Part shown: one piece after another, positions 15,242 to 23,697 of the stretch | How positions within the stretch are numbered: position 1 is the first letter of the stretch | Layout: each line of letters starts with the position of its first letter | Origin: Synechococcales cyanobacterium CNB | Lineage (GTDB): Bacteria; Planctomycetota; Phycisphaerae; Phycisphaerales; UBA1924 | DNA: 64,000 nt | Direction: 5' to 3' | Assembly: GCA_030263455.1 (NCBI GenBank) | Contig: SZOZ01000009.1 | Location: 124,001-188,000, forward strand | The notes under the pieces: generated by a model | The model's database searches: none | What the model was told of the DNA's origin: nothing | What the model saw: only the letters and a program-made list of their open reading frames with translations | Position numbers and translations under genes: made by a program

Positions 15242-17962
15242 TCAGTGCAATCCGAGCATCTCACTCACAATCGGCCCGTACGCCACGATCAGCCCCGCGA
15301 ACACCACCGACACGATCGAAATCAGCTTGATCAGGATGTTCAGCGACGGCCCGGAAGTGTCCTTGAACGGGTCGCCGACCGTGTCGCCTACGACGGCCGC
15401 CTTGTGGTCGTCCGACCCCTTGCCGTACACGTAGGCGGACCCCTTGCCGTTGCGGCGGTAGTCCTCGGCCCGGGCCGGGTCGTCGAGGAACTTGTCGGCC
15501 GTGATGCGCCCGAACGACTCGATCAACTTCTTGGCGTTGTCCCACGCGCCGCCCGCGTTCGCCATGAACACGGCCACCGCGAAGCCCGACACCAGCCCAC
15601 CCGCGAGCAGGCCCATCACGCCCGGCACGCCCAGCACCAGCCCGACCAGGATCGGCACGAAGATCGCCAGGATCGAAGGCAGGATCATCTCCTTCTGCGC
15701 ACCCGCCGTCGAGATCGACACGCACTTGGCATACTCGGGGTACTGCACGCCCTCGAACTCGACTCGCTTGGGCCACTTCTCCGGGTTCGCCACATCGGCC
15801 TCGCTCATGCCCTGCTTGCGGAACGCCTCGCGCATCTTGCCGAACTGTCGGCGGCATTCGCCCATCATGGCGTAGGCGGCACGGCCCACCGCGTTCATCG
15901 TCAATGCGCAGAACAGGAACGCCAGCAGCACGCCCATGAAAAGCCCGCCGAGCGCCCGGGGGTTCGTCAGGCTCACGCCATAGAACTCGATGACGTCCTC
16001 GAGCGTGCCGTTCCGCGTCCCCACGACCTCGAACGCCAGCTCGTGCTCGTGGTCGCCGTGCCTCAGCGTCTTCGAGAGCACGAACCGTCGCGACGACTCG
16101 ATCTTCGGCTCACCCTCGTCCTCGTGCCCGTAGCGCGACAACGCCCGCAGGTCGAAGACCGTCCCCTTGCTCACCGTCTCCCCGAAGTGCATGCCCGCCA
16201 GCTGGTCGCGGTCCACCAGCATCCCGCAATCGACGTAGGACTTCGCCCCGGCCGCCCCTGGTACCACGATCGCAAACCGCCCGTGCCCCGTGTAGACCGC
16301 GTGATCGCCCGACGCGGGCGCGGCATAGGACGATCGCGCAACGTAGGCCTCCGCCTGCCGCGTCAGCTGCACCTGCACGATCTGTACGTATGCGGCGAAG
16401 AGCGCCAGCGCGGTCAGCGCGGCCGATCCGATGGCGAACCCCTTGCCCGTCGCCGCCGTCGTGTTGCCCAACGAGTCCAGCATGTCCGTCCGTTCTCGCA
16501 CGTGGGGCGGCTGGCCGGTCATTTCCGCATTGCCGCCCGCGTTGTCGGCGATCGGCCCGTAGGCGTCCGTCGCCAGGGTGATGCCGAGCGTCGCCAGCAT
16601 ACCCACCGCCGCGATCGACACGCCGTAGAGGCCCATCAGGAAACTCTCGCCCCCGCCCGCGAAGGTGAACGCCGCGATGATCGCGATCACGACCGTCAGG
16701 AGCGACGCCCACGTGGACTTCATGCCCTCGGCGATGCCGGCGATGATGACCGTCGCCGGCCCTGTCAGCGCCTGCGTCGAAATCCGCTTCGTCGGCGGAT
16801 GCTCGTAGGAGGTGTAGTACTCCGTCGCGTAGGCGATCACGTTGCCCGCGACCAGACCCGCCGTGATCGACAGGCCGAGCCGCCACCACGCCGTCCCCGC
16901 CTCGGCCAGTTGCCCGCTCGACCCGCCCAGCAGCATGTAGAGCAGCCCGAACGCCGCCACGATGATGAGCGCGGACGCGACGTAGACGCCCTTGTGCAGA
17001 CCCTTAAGCAGCTGCGCGAACGTCGCGTTCTCGGCCGTGCGCACCGTGAAGATGCCCAGCACCGAGCAAAGGATGCCCAGCCCGGCCAGCGCGAGCGGCG
17101 CGGCCGCCAGCTTGAAGGCCAACCCCTCCGCCCCGCCCCCGAGGTTCGGGATCGAGAACGCCGCGGCAGCCCCCAGCGCCATCGTCGCCAGGATCGAGCC
17201 GTAGTACGACTCGTAGAGGTCCGCGCCCATGCCCGCCACGTCGCCGACGTTGTCGCCCACGTTGTCCGCGATCGTCGCCGGGTTGCGGGCGTCGTCCTCA
17301 GGGATGCCCGCCTCGACCTTCCCCACGAGGTCCGCGCCCACGTCCGCGGCCTTGGTGTAGATGCCGCCGCCCACGCGGGCGAAGAGCGCCTGCGTGCTCG
17401 CCCCCATCGCGAAACTCAGCATGATCGTCGTCAGGTCCGCGATGCCGAAGTCCGTGAACATGTTGAGCACGAAGAACCAGAACGAAGCGTCCAGCAGCGC
17501 GAACCCGACCACGTTCAGGCCCATGACCGCGCCCGAGCGGAATGCCACTGTCAGCCCGTCGTTGAGCGACTCCTTGGCCGCGTTCGCCGTGCGGGCGCTC
17601 GCGTTCGTCGCCATCCTCATGCCGAACCACCCGCACACGCCCGAGAGCAGCCCGGCCACCGGCACGCCCAGCATCGACAGCGCGGGCTGAAGGTGCAACG
17701 CGGAGAGCAGCGCCAGGAACGCGACAAGGGCAACGAACACGACCGCGACGACCTTGTACTGGCGCACCAGGTACGCCATCGCGCCCTCGCGCACCGCCGC
17801 GGCGATCCGCACCATCTCGTCGTCACCCTCGGACCGCTTCATCACGCTCGCGGTGAACACGCGGGCCATCACCAGCGCGGCCAGCGCGGCGGCGGGTGCA
17901 AGGTAAAAAACCGGCGGGACGTTCTCAATCGCGGCCAGCGTGGGGAGCATCGACAGGCTCAT
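15242..17962 (-). CDS. hppA: Membrane-bound ion-translocating pyrophosphatase
   Basis: 906 residues, about 200 longer than usual M-PPases. It hydrolyses PPi to pump H+ or Na+. The catalytic loop DVGADLVGKVEAGIPEDD with following ADNVGDNVGD, DAYGPIADNAGGNAEM and the late DTVGDPFKDTSGPSLN are intact. GNTTAATGKG has Ala and Gly where K+-independent enzymes have Lys and Thr, pointing to the K+-dependent class. Residues about 527-660, between a membrane helix and the helix starting NPRALGGLFMG, form an extra hydrophilic domain not found in the standard fold; topology suggests it faces outside. Start ATG has CGGAG 9 nt upstream. Confidence 0.93.
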   Translation of the reverse strand: MSLSMLPTLAAIENVPPVFYLAPAAALAALVMARVFTASVMKRSEGDDEMVRIAAAVREGAMAYLVRQYKVVAVVFVALVAFLALLSALHLQPALSMLGVPVAGLLSGVCGWFGMRMATNASARTANAAKESLNDGLTVAFRSGAVMGLNVVGFALLDASFWFFVLNMFTDFGIADLTTIMLSFAMGASTQALFARVGGGIYTKAADVGADLVGKVEAGIPEDDARNPATIADNVGDNVGDVAGMGADLYESYYGSILATMALGAAAAFSIPNLGGGAEGLAFKLAAAPLALAGLGILCSVLGIFTVRTAENATFAQLLKGLHKGVYVASALIIVAAFGLLYMLLGGSSGQLAEAGTAWWRLGLSITAGLVAGNVIAYATEYYTSYEHPPTKRISTQALTGPATVIIAGIAEGMKSTWASLLTVVIAIIAAFTFAGGGESFLMGLYGVSIAAVGMLATLGITLATDAYGPIADNAGGNAEMTGQPPHVRERTDMLDSLGNTTAATGKGFAIGSAALTALALFAAYVQIVQVQLTRQAEAYVARSSYAAPASGDHAVYTGHGRFAIVVPGAAGAKSYVDCGMLVDRDQLAGMHFGETVSKGTVFDLRALSRYGHEDEGEPKIESSRRFVLSKTLRHGDHEHELAFEVVGTRNGTLEDVIEFYGVSLTNPRALGGLFMGVLLAFLFCALTMNAVGRAAYAMMGECRRQFGKMREAFRKQGMSEADVANPEKWPKRVEFEGVQYPEYAKCVSISTAGAQKEMILPSILAIFVPILVGLVLGVPGVMGLLAGGLVSGFAVAVFMANAGGAWDNAKKLIESFGRITADKFLDDPARAEDYRRNGKGSAYVYGKGSDDHKAAVVGDTVGDPFKDTSGPSLNILIKLISIVSVVFAGLIVAYGPIVSEMLGLH

Positions 17963-18190
17963 CGGCGTGGTCTCCGGGTCTGCACTCTGACGGGTACCCC
18001 ATGCCGCGACCGACCCGATCGCGGCCCCGCGCGACCGGCGGGGAACACAGGGGGCAAAGCATAGCCCCCACTAACGCGCCGGTGAACCCCACTCCGAGCC
18101 TGTCGGAAGACGCTCAGAACTCCGAGCCGCAGGGCTTCAGCCCGCGCTGCGGAACACCACCGGCTTCCCGGTCCCACAACCCCGGAAGAG
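17963..18190 (-). other. Intergenic region upstream of hppA
   Basis: Holds the hppA promoter and a palindrome-like element around 18126-18151 (CCGCAGGGCTTCAGCCCGCG), of a GGCTTCAGCCC type that looks like a further dispersed repeat. No gene is supported on either strand. Confidence 0.5.
18058..18086 (-). promoter_or_regulatory. Putative promoter of hppA
   Basis: Minus-strand TTCACC, 17 nt, TATGCT. The leader would be about 90 nt. The -10 sits in the loop region of a GGGGGC/GCCCCC inverted repeat, which could modulate transcription. Confidence 0.45.
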
Positions 18191-18223
18191 CCAAAAACAA
18201 ACACCCCCCGACAGAGCGGGGGG
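18191..18223 (-). terminator. Intrinsic terminator of rpsU
   Basis: Minus-strand hairpin of six G-C pairs (CCCCCC/GGGGGG, extended by flanking pairs) followed by TGTTTGTTTTT. It lies 44 nt after the rpsU stop. Confidence 0.8.
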
Positions 18224-18266
18224 TTCGGTCATCGGTCGGGATCAGGCTGCGGGACCGGGTGGAGAC

Positions 18267-18485
18267 TCAGCGGGGCGGGCGCGGGGGCCGGGCTGGCATC
18301 GTCTCGGTGCGGATGCGGCGGTTCACCGACTTCCGCATGGCCCGGCGACGACGCTCGGAGGGCTTCTCGTAGAACTCCTTGCGCTTGATGTCCTTCGTCA
18401 GCCCCTCTTTTTCGCAGAGCTTCTTGAAGCGCTTCATCATCTGCTCGACCGACTCGCCGCCGCGTGACTTGATCCTGATCGCCAT
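18267..18485 (-). CDS. rpsU: Small ribosomal subunit protein bS21
   Basis: 72 residues, MAIRIKSRGGESVEQMMKRF..., basic, with the conserved FEYEKP-like stretch (EFYEKPSERRRRAMRKS). It sits on the 30S platform near the 16S 3' end. The start has GGAGCAGGT upstream, an ordinary Shine-Dalgarno. Monocistronic, with its own terminator. Confidence 0.95.
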   Translation of the reverse strand: MAIRIKSRGGESVEQMMKRFKKLCEKEGLTKDIKRKEFYEKPSERRRRAMRKSVNRRIRTETMPARPPRPPR

Positions 18486-18597
18486 ACCTGCTCCGTCCTC
18501 TCGCCGGCCGAGGGCCTCCCGCCGGGGCCAAGAGTAAAGGAAGCCCGGGCCGACCGATCAAGGCCCCAATGTCCACTGGCAACCACATGACGATCGC

Positions 18598-18975
18598 GTG
18601 CCGAATGCCCTCTCAATCGGTGTCGCGCCGACCTTTCGGGCTTCAAGAGCGGTACCGGACGTTGCCGACCTGGCGCGCGCCAAGATCATGGCGACGCTGG
18701 ATGAGCCGCCGGTCTTCGGCGTGATTCAGTACCACGCCAGCGCCACGGCCTTCCGCTGGGGCGACGGTTCCAAGGATGCCGACTTCGGGCGGCTGGTTCG
18801 TCGCGTGCTCGATTCCATCGGGCCTTTGCTGCCCAACACCGTGACCACGGCGGCGGTGGGCTTGCTGATCGACGTAGCCGCCGCCGACCGGCTCGGTCTC
18901 ACTCCCGCCGTGGCCGCGAACCTTCGGCAGCGCGCCCACCTTGCCGGTGGGGATGAGGCGGCGGGGGTGGCGTGA
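18598..18975 (+). CDS. Hypothetical protein at the edge of an accessory cassette
   Basis: 125 residues from a GTG; a shorter start at ATG 18688 (reading MATLDEPPVFG) is possible. Moderate coding bias. No family recognised; the C-terminal half is predicted helical. It overlaps the next gene by 4 nt (GTGA), so both are probably translated together. It may be a remnant of a mobile element. Confidence 0.5.
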   Translation: MPNALSIGVAPTFRASRAVPDVADLARAKIMATLDEPPVFGVIQYHASATAFRWGDGSKDADFGRLVRRVLDSIGPLLPNTVTTAAVGLLIDVAAADRLGLTPAVAANLRQRAHLAGGDEAAGVA

Positions 18976-19187
18976 AGGGCAAGGCATGGAACTACGGGGT
19001 GGTGTGCCCGTTGCTGTCCGTCGATGAGGCCGCCGCCCGCCTGGGCTGCGCTCCGATGGACCTGTGGCGTCTCATCCATGCGGGCGAGTGCCCCGGCCTG
19101 ATCCACTTGGGCAGGCACTACATCGAAGCCGGGCGGCTGGATGACGTGCTGGAGGTGCTGACAAGGCCGGGCCTGCCCGCAACTTGA
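18972..19187 (+). CDS. Excisionase-like helix-turn-helix protein
   Basis: 71 residues. CPLLSVDEAAARLGCAPMDL followed by WRLIHAGECPGLIHLGRHYIEA fits the winged helix of the HTH_17/excisionase (MerR-like) group: a two-helix recognition unit and a short wing. Such proteins act in excision of mobile elements or as small regulators. GTG start overlaps the upstream stop. No integrase gene is present in the window. Confidence 0.68.
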   Translation: MKGKAWNYGVVCPLLSVDEAAARLGCAPMDLWRLIHAGECPGLIHLGRHYIEAGRLDDVLEVLTRPGLPAT

Positions 19188-19289
19188 CCGGCCAGCGGGG
19201 CAGGGATGATTGAGGCTTGACCGCAAGATAGGTGCTACCATAGCCGTACAGCACGACGCCAATCATGGCATCGCTATGGAGTACCTGCA

Positions 19290-19865
19290 ATGGAAAGCAA
19301 GACGATGATTGCCGAGAGTTTCAAGGCTATTCAGACGTGCCTTGAGGCTTTGGAACCTCTGGACAGCACCCAGCGGGACTTTGCCCTGTCGATGATCTAC
19401 AGGGGTCTCGGCATGTCCGAACCCGCAGGCAACGGCGGAGCGGAAAAGGGGGCCAAGAACAGCCGTACATCCGATGCAACGGACATCAAGTCGATGACCG
19501 CCAAAGACTTCCTCCGCGAGAAGAAGCCCCACACCGATCTTGAGCGGCTTATATGCTTGGCGTACTTCCTCACTCATGCCCGCGACACTCCCCACTTCAA
19601 GACCAAAGACATCACGGCGCTGAATACAGAGGCGGCAGGTGCGAAGTTCTCGAATGCTTCTGCAACCGCCCGTAATGCTGTTTCGCAGAGCGGCTTCCTG
19701 TCTCACGCTGGAGCCGGAAAGAAGCAACTCACTCCACTTGGCGAAGACGTGGTGAAAGCACTGCCCGACCGCGATGCTATGGCGCAGGCTATTGCGGATG
19801 CACCCAAACGCCGCAGACCACGCGGCAAGAGCAAGCCGGGCCGAAAGTCAAAGAGCGGCGCGTGA
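19290..19865 (+). CDS. Accessory protein of unknown function (cassette gene 1)
   Basis: 191 residues, ATG preceded by GGAG at 8 nt. Not recognised. The N-terminal 45 residues are helical, then a Gly/Asn-rich linker, a globular part (KDFLREKKPHTDLERLICLAYFL...) that looks like a winged helix ending in LTPLGEDVVKALPDRDAM, and a Lys/Arg-rich tail (residues about 173-191) suited to nucleic-acid binding. G+C is clearly below the genome, so transfer is likely. It is followed after 9 nt by a gene with a similar C-terminal winged helix, so the two may form one system. Confidence 0.75.
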   Translation: MESKTMIAESFKAIQTCLEALEPLDSTQRDFALSMIYRGLGMSEPAGNGGAEKGAKNSRTSDATDIKSMTAKDFLREKKPHTDLERLICLAYFLTHARDTPHFKTKDITALNTEAAGAKFSNASATARNAVSQSGFLSHAGAGKKQLTPLGEDVVKALPDRDAMAQAIADAPKRRRPRGKSKPGRKSKSGA

Positions 19866-19874
19866 GGCTAACCC

Positions 19875-20639
19875 ATGCTGCAACAAGTCCGCCAAGGGTT
19901 GACGGCTTCTCTGAATGACCAACTGGTTGATGAGATGCTGTCGGCACACCAAGAGGCCAAACGGAACTACTACTTGGGCGGTCTTCGGCTCAGTGCCGTG
20001 GAGGGTGGGCGGTTCTGCGAAGCCGCGTTCCGCTTGCTCCAACAGATTACCACCGGGTCGTTCGAGCCGCTGGGAACCCAACTGAACACTGACGGCCTGA
20101 TCCGCACACTCAGCAACATCCCGAACGGCCAGCATCCCGACTCTGTGCGGCTCCACCTGCCCCGTGCTCTGCGGATGGTCTACGACATTCGGAACAAACG
20201 GGACAACGCACACCTTGCGGATGGCATCGACCCCAACCTACAGGATGCCGGGCTGGTAGTGGCGGTGTTGGACTGGGCGCTTGCCGAGTTCGTGCGGCTG
20301 TACCACTCGGTCCCCGCCAATGTTGCGCAGCGGACTGTTGACAGCATCGTTACGCGCGCTGCCCCCGCAATCGAGGACTTTGACGGGTTTCTGAAGGTGC
20401 TGCGAACCGACCTTGGGGCCAGTGACTTCGTGCTCTTGCTGCTCTATCAGCGCGGGCCGGAGGGAGCAAAGTACGCTGAACTGGAGTCCTGGGCACGTCC
20501 GTCGATGAGAAGAAACCTCAGCCGGACTCTGCGCGGGCTGGTGGACCACAAAGCCCTTGTCCACCGGGACGGTGAACGGTTCAGAATCACCCGAACAGGC
20601 CAACAGCATGTTGAGTCCAAGCGGCTGATGACACCATGA
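19875..20639 (+). CDS. Accessory protein with C-terminal winged helix (cassette gene 2)
   Basis: 254 residues, not recognised. Residues 1-140 are helical and include VYDIRNKRDNAHLADGIDP, which recalls the RN-x-x-x-x-H type helical domains seen in some abortive-infection and HEPN-like proteins, though the spacing is not canonical. Residues about 180-250 look like a MarR-type winged helix (VLLLLYQRGPEGAKYAELE..., RNLSRTLRGLVDHKALVHRD). Lower G+C than neighbours. It ends about 90 nt from tRNA-Asp. A defence or regulatory role is possible but unproven. Confidence 0.75.
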   Translation: MLQQVRQGLTASLNDQLVDEMLSAHQEAKRNYYLGGLRLSAVEGGRFCEAAFRLLQQITTGSFEPLGTQLNTDGLIRTLSNIPNGQHPDSVRLHLPRALRMVYDIRNKRDNAHLADGIDPNLQDAGLVVAVLDWALAEFVRLYHSVPANVAQRTVDSIVTRAAPAIEDFDGFLKVLRTDLGASDFVLLLLYQRGPEGAKYAELESWARPSMRRNLSRTLRGLVDHKALVHRDGERFRITRTGQQHVESKRLMTP

Positions 20640-20695
20640 CCATCGAACTTGTGATAGTGACCCGCCTCCCGCACCAGTGACCCATCGGTCCAATA

Positions 20696-20728
20696 AAAAC
20701 GCCCCTGGCATCGTGCCAGAGGCGTTTT
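20696..20728. terminator. Bidirectional terminator between cassette and tRNA-Asp
   Basis: Near-perfect inverted repeat AAAACGCC(C)CTGGCA, TCG loop, TGCCAG(A)GGCGTTTT, with A and T runs on both sides. It can end both the plus-strand cassette and the minus-strand tRNA. Confidence 0.85.
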
Positions 20729-20732
20729 CAAG

Positions 20733-20806
<74 letters not shown>

Positions 20807-20990
20807 AATCGTCGGCTTGTCGCCCCGCGGCCTGGCGGGCGGCGGGCCGAGCGGGCCTCTCCGGGCCGCTCGTCCGGGCCTTGGGGCCGGGGTACCGGAA
20901 ACATACGCCATGCCGGGGGCCGGTCAAGTCTGCCTCGGGAGACCGGTGACCACGCGGCCTGTGGCGTGGCCTGAGAGTTCCTGGGCATCA

Positions 20991-21056
20991 GCCCTCTCAC
21001 GGTTGCGGCTCGTTGCGGGTGTCGTGCGAACCGCTCCCTCACGATCGCGGCTCGTC
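20991..21056 (+). repeat. Two copies of dispersed repeat family B
   Basis: Copies at about 20991-21012 and 21027-21056, sharing a core related to CGCTCCCTGACGGTCGCGGC followed by TCG. Further copies are at 23605-23636 and, reversed and in frame inside lnt, at 24945-24975. Confidence 0.7.
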
Positions 21057-21093
21057 GGGTCGGCGGCGTCGGGTCGCGTGAAGGCGTGCCGAC

Positions 21094-21303
21094 TCACCGC
21101 CCCTGCTGCGGCAGCGTGATCCTGCCCGGCTCCTGGATCGAGATCGCGTCGCCCTTGGGGCTGAGTTTCGAGCCTTGGACGTAGACGAACGCGCACGCCG
21201 CGAGCAGCGCCAGCGTCGCCAGCACGGCCAGGGCGGTGTAGACATCGGGGCTTGCGCCGCGGTGGGCACGTCCGCCCGGCATCTGCATCCCGAACTGGCT
21301 CAT
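21094..21303 (-). CDS. Small single-pass membrane protein
   Basis: 69 residues. MSQFGMQMPGGRAHRGASPD, one membrane helix (about 21-44, YTALAVLATLALLAACAFVYV), then a short outer tail. AGGAG precedes the ATG. It follows the coiled-coil gene by 70 nt on the same strand and is probably in its transcript. No family recognised; a scaffold or assembly partner of the larger protein is a fair guess. Confidence 0.72.
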   Translation of the reverse strand: MSQFGMQMPGGRAHRGASPDVYTALAVLATLALLAACAFVYVQGSKLSPKGDAISIQEPGRITLPQQGR

Positions 21304-21373
21304 GGGTCGCTCCTGGGAGATGAGGCGGAAGGCCGGAGGGAACCGGCCGAAGGTGCGTGGGCGGGATCGATCA

Positions 21374-22234
21374 TCAGTAGAGTCGGCTCAGGACGAGGTC
21401 GCCTTCACGGACAGCGTCGCCGGCGAGCAGGTCCACCCGCGCCACCGAGTTGTTCAGGTCGGTCGTCACGACGACGAGGTTCGCCACGAACTGGTCGCGC
21501 CCGCGGCCGACGTAGAGCTTCATGTTCTCCGCCACGCGGTCGTTGGTGCCGACGTTCAGTTCGACGAGCGTCTGGCCGGTGGCGGGGTCCTTTCGGACCT
21601 TGGTGACGCGGCCGGTGATGAGCGCGCCCGTGGCCTCGTAGGGCTGGTCGGCCCGTCCGCCCGCGGTGAGCGTGCCCTGCTGGGCCGACTGGAGCGCGCG
21701 CTGCGTCGCCACGAGCTGCTCCTGCAGTGCGCGGGTGGTCTGCTCGTAGACCTGCCGCTGGCTTTCGAGGTCGTTCAGCCTGTCTTCGAGGCTGAGGGTC
21801 TCACGGCGCAAGCGCAGTTCGCTGGTGCGCAGCGCGGTCACCTCGGCCCGGTACGACTCGATGAGCGACGCCTGGGCCTTGATTGACTCGACGAAGTCCC
21901 CGATCTGGTTCTTCGTGGACTGGGCGTCTTCCTCCGCCTTGCGCTTGTCGGCGAGCAGGCGTGAGTTCTCGGTGAGCAGGTCGCGGATCTGCGAGCGCAG
22001 GTTCGCGTTGTCCGTGCTCAGCTGGTCGACCTGCCTGGTCAGCCGGTTCTGCATCTCGGAGAACTGGCTGGTCGCGGCGTCGCGTGCGGCGGCGGCCTCT
22101 GCGGCGCGGGCCAGCGCGTTGCGATAGTCCGCCTCGACGCGGTCCGCGTTGACGCTGTAGGTCATCGTCAGCGCGGCCAGCACCAGCGCCAGCACGGCGG
22201 CGAACACGACGAACACCTTGGTGAGAATGTGCAC
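21374..22234 (-). CDS. Membrane-anchored coiled-coil protein
   Basis: 286 residues from GTG 22234, chosen because GAGGAG lies 7 nt upstream and the residues before it look non-coding. Membrane helix at about 4-25, then a long heptad-rich coiled coil (about 30-190, many Ala, Glu, Gln, Leu), then a globular C-terminal domain (GALITGRVTKVRKDPATGQTL ... DLVLSRLY) that looks like an all-beta fold of the MreC or SH3-like type. MreC also has a TM, coiled coil and beta domain, but the sequence is not clearly MreC. Likely an envelope structural factor. Confidence 0.78.
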   Translation of the reverse strand: MHILTKVFVVFAAVLALVLAALTMTYSVNADRVEADYRNALARAAEAAAARDAATSQFSEMQNRLTRQVDQLSTDNANLRSQIRDLLTENSRLLADKRKAEEDAQSTKNQIGDFVESIKAQASLIESYRAEVTALRTSELRLRRETLSLEDRLNDLESQRQVYEQTTRALQEQLVATQRALQSAQQGTLTAGGRADQPYEATGALITGRVTKVRKDPATGQTLVELNVGTNDRVAENMKLYVGRGRDQFVANLVVVTTDLNNSVARVDLLAGDAVREGDLVLSRLY

Positions 22235-22402
22235 GGTCTGCTCCTCGGGCGTGTGTGCCCGCCTCTCGTGGCGGCGACCCCGCGACACGCCGCTCGGGCG
22301 CATCGGCGGGAGGTGGGTCCAGGCTCCTCTTCGCGTCCCGAGCCGCCGCGGCTGCCGATCCGCCGGCAGGGCGACCCCCCACGGGCCGGACGCGCGTCCC
22401 GT

Positions 22403-22431
22403 TTGATACCGGGCCGATCGTAGCCTGTCAA
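22403..22431 (-). promoter_or_regulatory. Strong consensus promoter for the coiled-coil gene
   Basis: Minus-strand TTGACA, 17 nt, TATCAA: a perfect -35, consensus spacing and a four-of-six -10. The leader would be about 160 nt, ending at the GTG at 22234. Confidence 0.7.
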
Positions 22432-22504
22432 TCGCGGACTGCCAGAACGCCCGTCACGCCGGCGGGGGCCCTCCTTCCGGGGTGGGGCCTTGCCGACCCT
22501 GTAC

Positions 22505-23572
22505 TCACCGCCCTGCCGACCTGTCCGCGTACCGGAGCACTCCCGCTGCTGCCGCCACCCGAACCCGCTCCTCCGGGTCTCTGAGCAGGGCTTCAAGGCG
22601 AGCGGCGTTGTTCGGACCGGTCGTCTCGCCGAAGACCACGGCCGCCTGGGCACGCACCAGCGGGCTGGGATGGGCCGCGTACTCCTCGGCGATGAACGAG
22701 CCGTCGGTCTGGCCCAGTTTCGCCAGGGCACCCACCGCGGCAAGGCGGACCTCCGCGGGCATCTGGTTCCCGCGCTCGTCGCGGAAGACCGCGAGGTTCC
22801 GCAGGTCGGGGATCGAGGAGCGGTTGCCGACCTCCCCGAGAATCTGGGCGGCGAGCGCGGCGGTCTCCAAGTGCTCGGGTCGGGAAACGAAAAGTGCGGC
22901 GTGGAGGGGATGCAACTGCTCGTCGTCGCCCAGTTTGAGCATCGCCTCGGCGACTTGGAGGCGCATCAGGCGCACTTCCGCATCGCCGGCGCGGGGCATC
23001 GGGCGCGCCGCCGCCTCTCGAAGCAGCGGCAATGCTGACGGATCGCCCAACTCTCCGAGCGCCCAGACCGCGTGCGCCCGGACCGACGGCCTCGGATCGC
23101 CCAGCGCGAACGATGCCAGCGGCGTCGGATCCACTTCGCGCCCAAGGCGCCGCAGCGCGTAGATCGCCGAGGTCTGCACGCGCGGCGAGGGGTCCGAGAG
23201 AAGCGGCTCGACCGCCGAGGCGAGGCGCGTCAGCCGCGCCTTGCCGACGGCCATCGCCGCCACCGCGCGCACGCCCTCGTTCGAGTCGCGCAGCCCTGCG
23301 GCCGCGATCGGTTCGAGCCGCGCCGGGGCGATGACCAGTGCCTCGAGCACGTTCGCACGCACCTGCGGGTCGATATCCGACGACAACTCCGTCAGCGTCG
23401 CGATCGCCTGCTCGCGCAACCCCGTGATCCGCACCGGATCGGACGCTCGGTCGCTCCTCGCCGCCGTGCGAGGCTGCGTCGTCGGATTCTCGGCCTGCCG
23501 TCCCGATGAGCCGCACCCGCCCAGGATCAGCGTGGCGGCGATGGTCATGGCGAGCGTGGATCGTGTGTTCAT
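22505..23572 (-). CDS. HEAT-repeat lipoprotein
   Basis: 355 residues from ATG 23572. Signal peptide with lipobox LILGGC. From about residue 60 to the end it is a solenoid of HEAT or PBS-lyase-type repeats of about 30-37 residues with recurring VRAxAxxALGxLGDPxAxPxL patterns, e.g. SVRAHAVWALGELGDPSALP. Such solenoids bind proteins; no catalytic site is seen. A possible own promoter (TTGAAC, 19 nt, TATGAC on the minus strand, 23657-23687) lies between it and lnt. Confidence 0.88.
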   Translation of the reverse strand: MNTRSTLAMTIAATLILGGCGSSGRQAENPTTQPRTAARSDRASDPVRITGLREQAIATLTELSSDIDPQVRANVLEALVIAPARLEPIAAAGLRDSNEGVRAVAAMAVGKARLTRLASAVEPLLSDPSPRVQTSAIYALRRLGREVDPTPLASFALGDPRPSVRAHAVWALGELGDPSALPLLREAAARPMPRAGDAEVRLMRLQVAEAMLKLGDDEQLHPLHAALFVSRPEHLETAALAAQILGEVGNRSSIPDLRNLAVFRDERGNQMPAEVRLAAVGALAKLGQTDGSFIAEEYAAHPSPLVRAQAAVVFGETTGPNNAARLEALLRDPEERVRVAAAAGVLRYADRSAGR

Positions 23573-23604
23573 GGTGGCAGCCTCGGAGGATCGGGTCGAC
23601 GGGT

Positions 23605-23636
23605 TTGAACCGCTCCCTGACGGTCGCGGCTCGTTC
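23605..23636 (+). repeat. Dispersed repeat family B, intergenic copy
   Basis: Contains CGCTCCCTGACGGTCGCGGC followed by TCG, matching the copy inside lnt almost base for base. It lies in the leader of the HEAT-repeat gene. Confidence 0.75.
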
Positions 23637-23697
23637 CCTTGGGGACCGTGAGGATCGTCATACGCCGGTCCTTCCACCGGCGTTCAAGTCCGATGGA

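Noticed and set aside
15218-18064. A 948-codon plus-strand frame opposite hppA
   Set aside because: Antisense shadow of an unmistakable M-PPase.
18540-18620. Attachment-site duplication of the tRNA-Asp 3' end at the far side of the accessory cassette
   Set aside because: No copy of the tRNA 3' sequence was found there, and no integrase gene is present.
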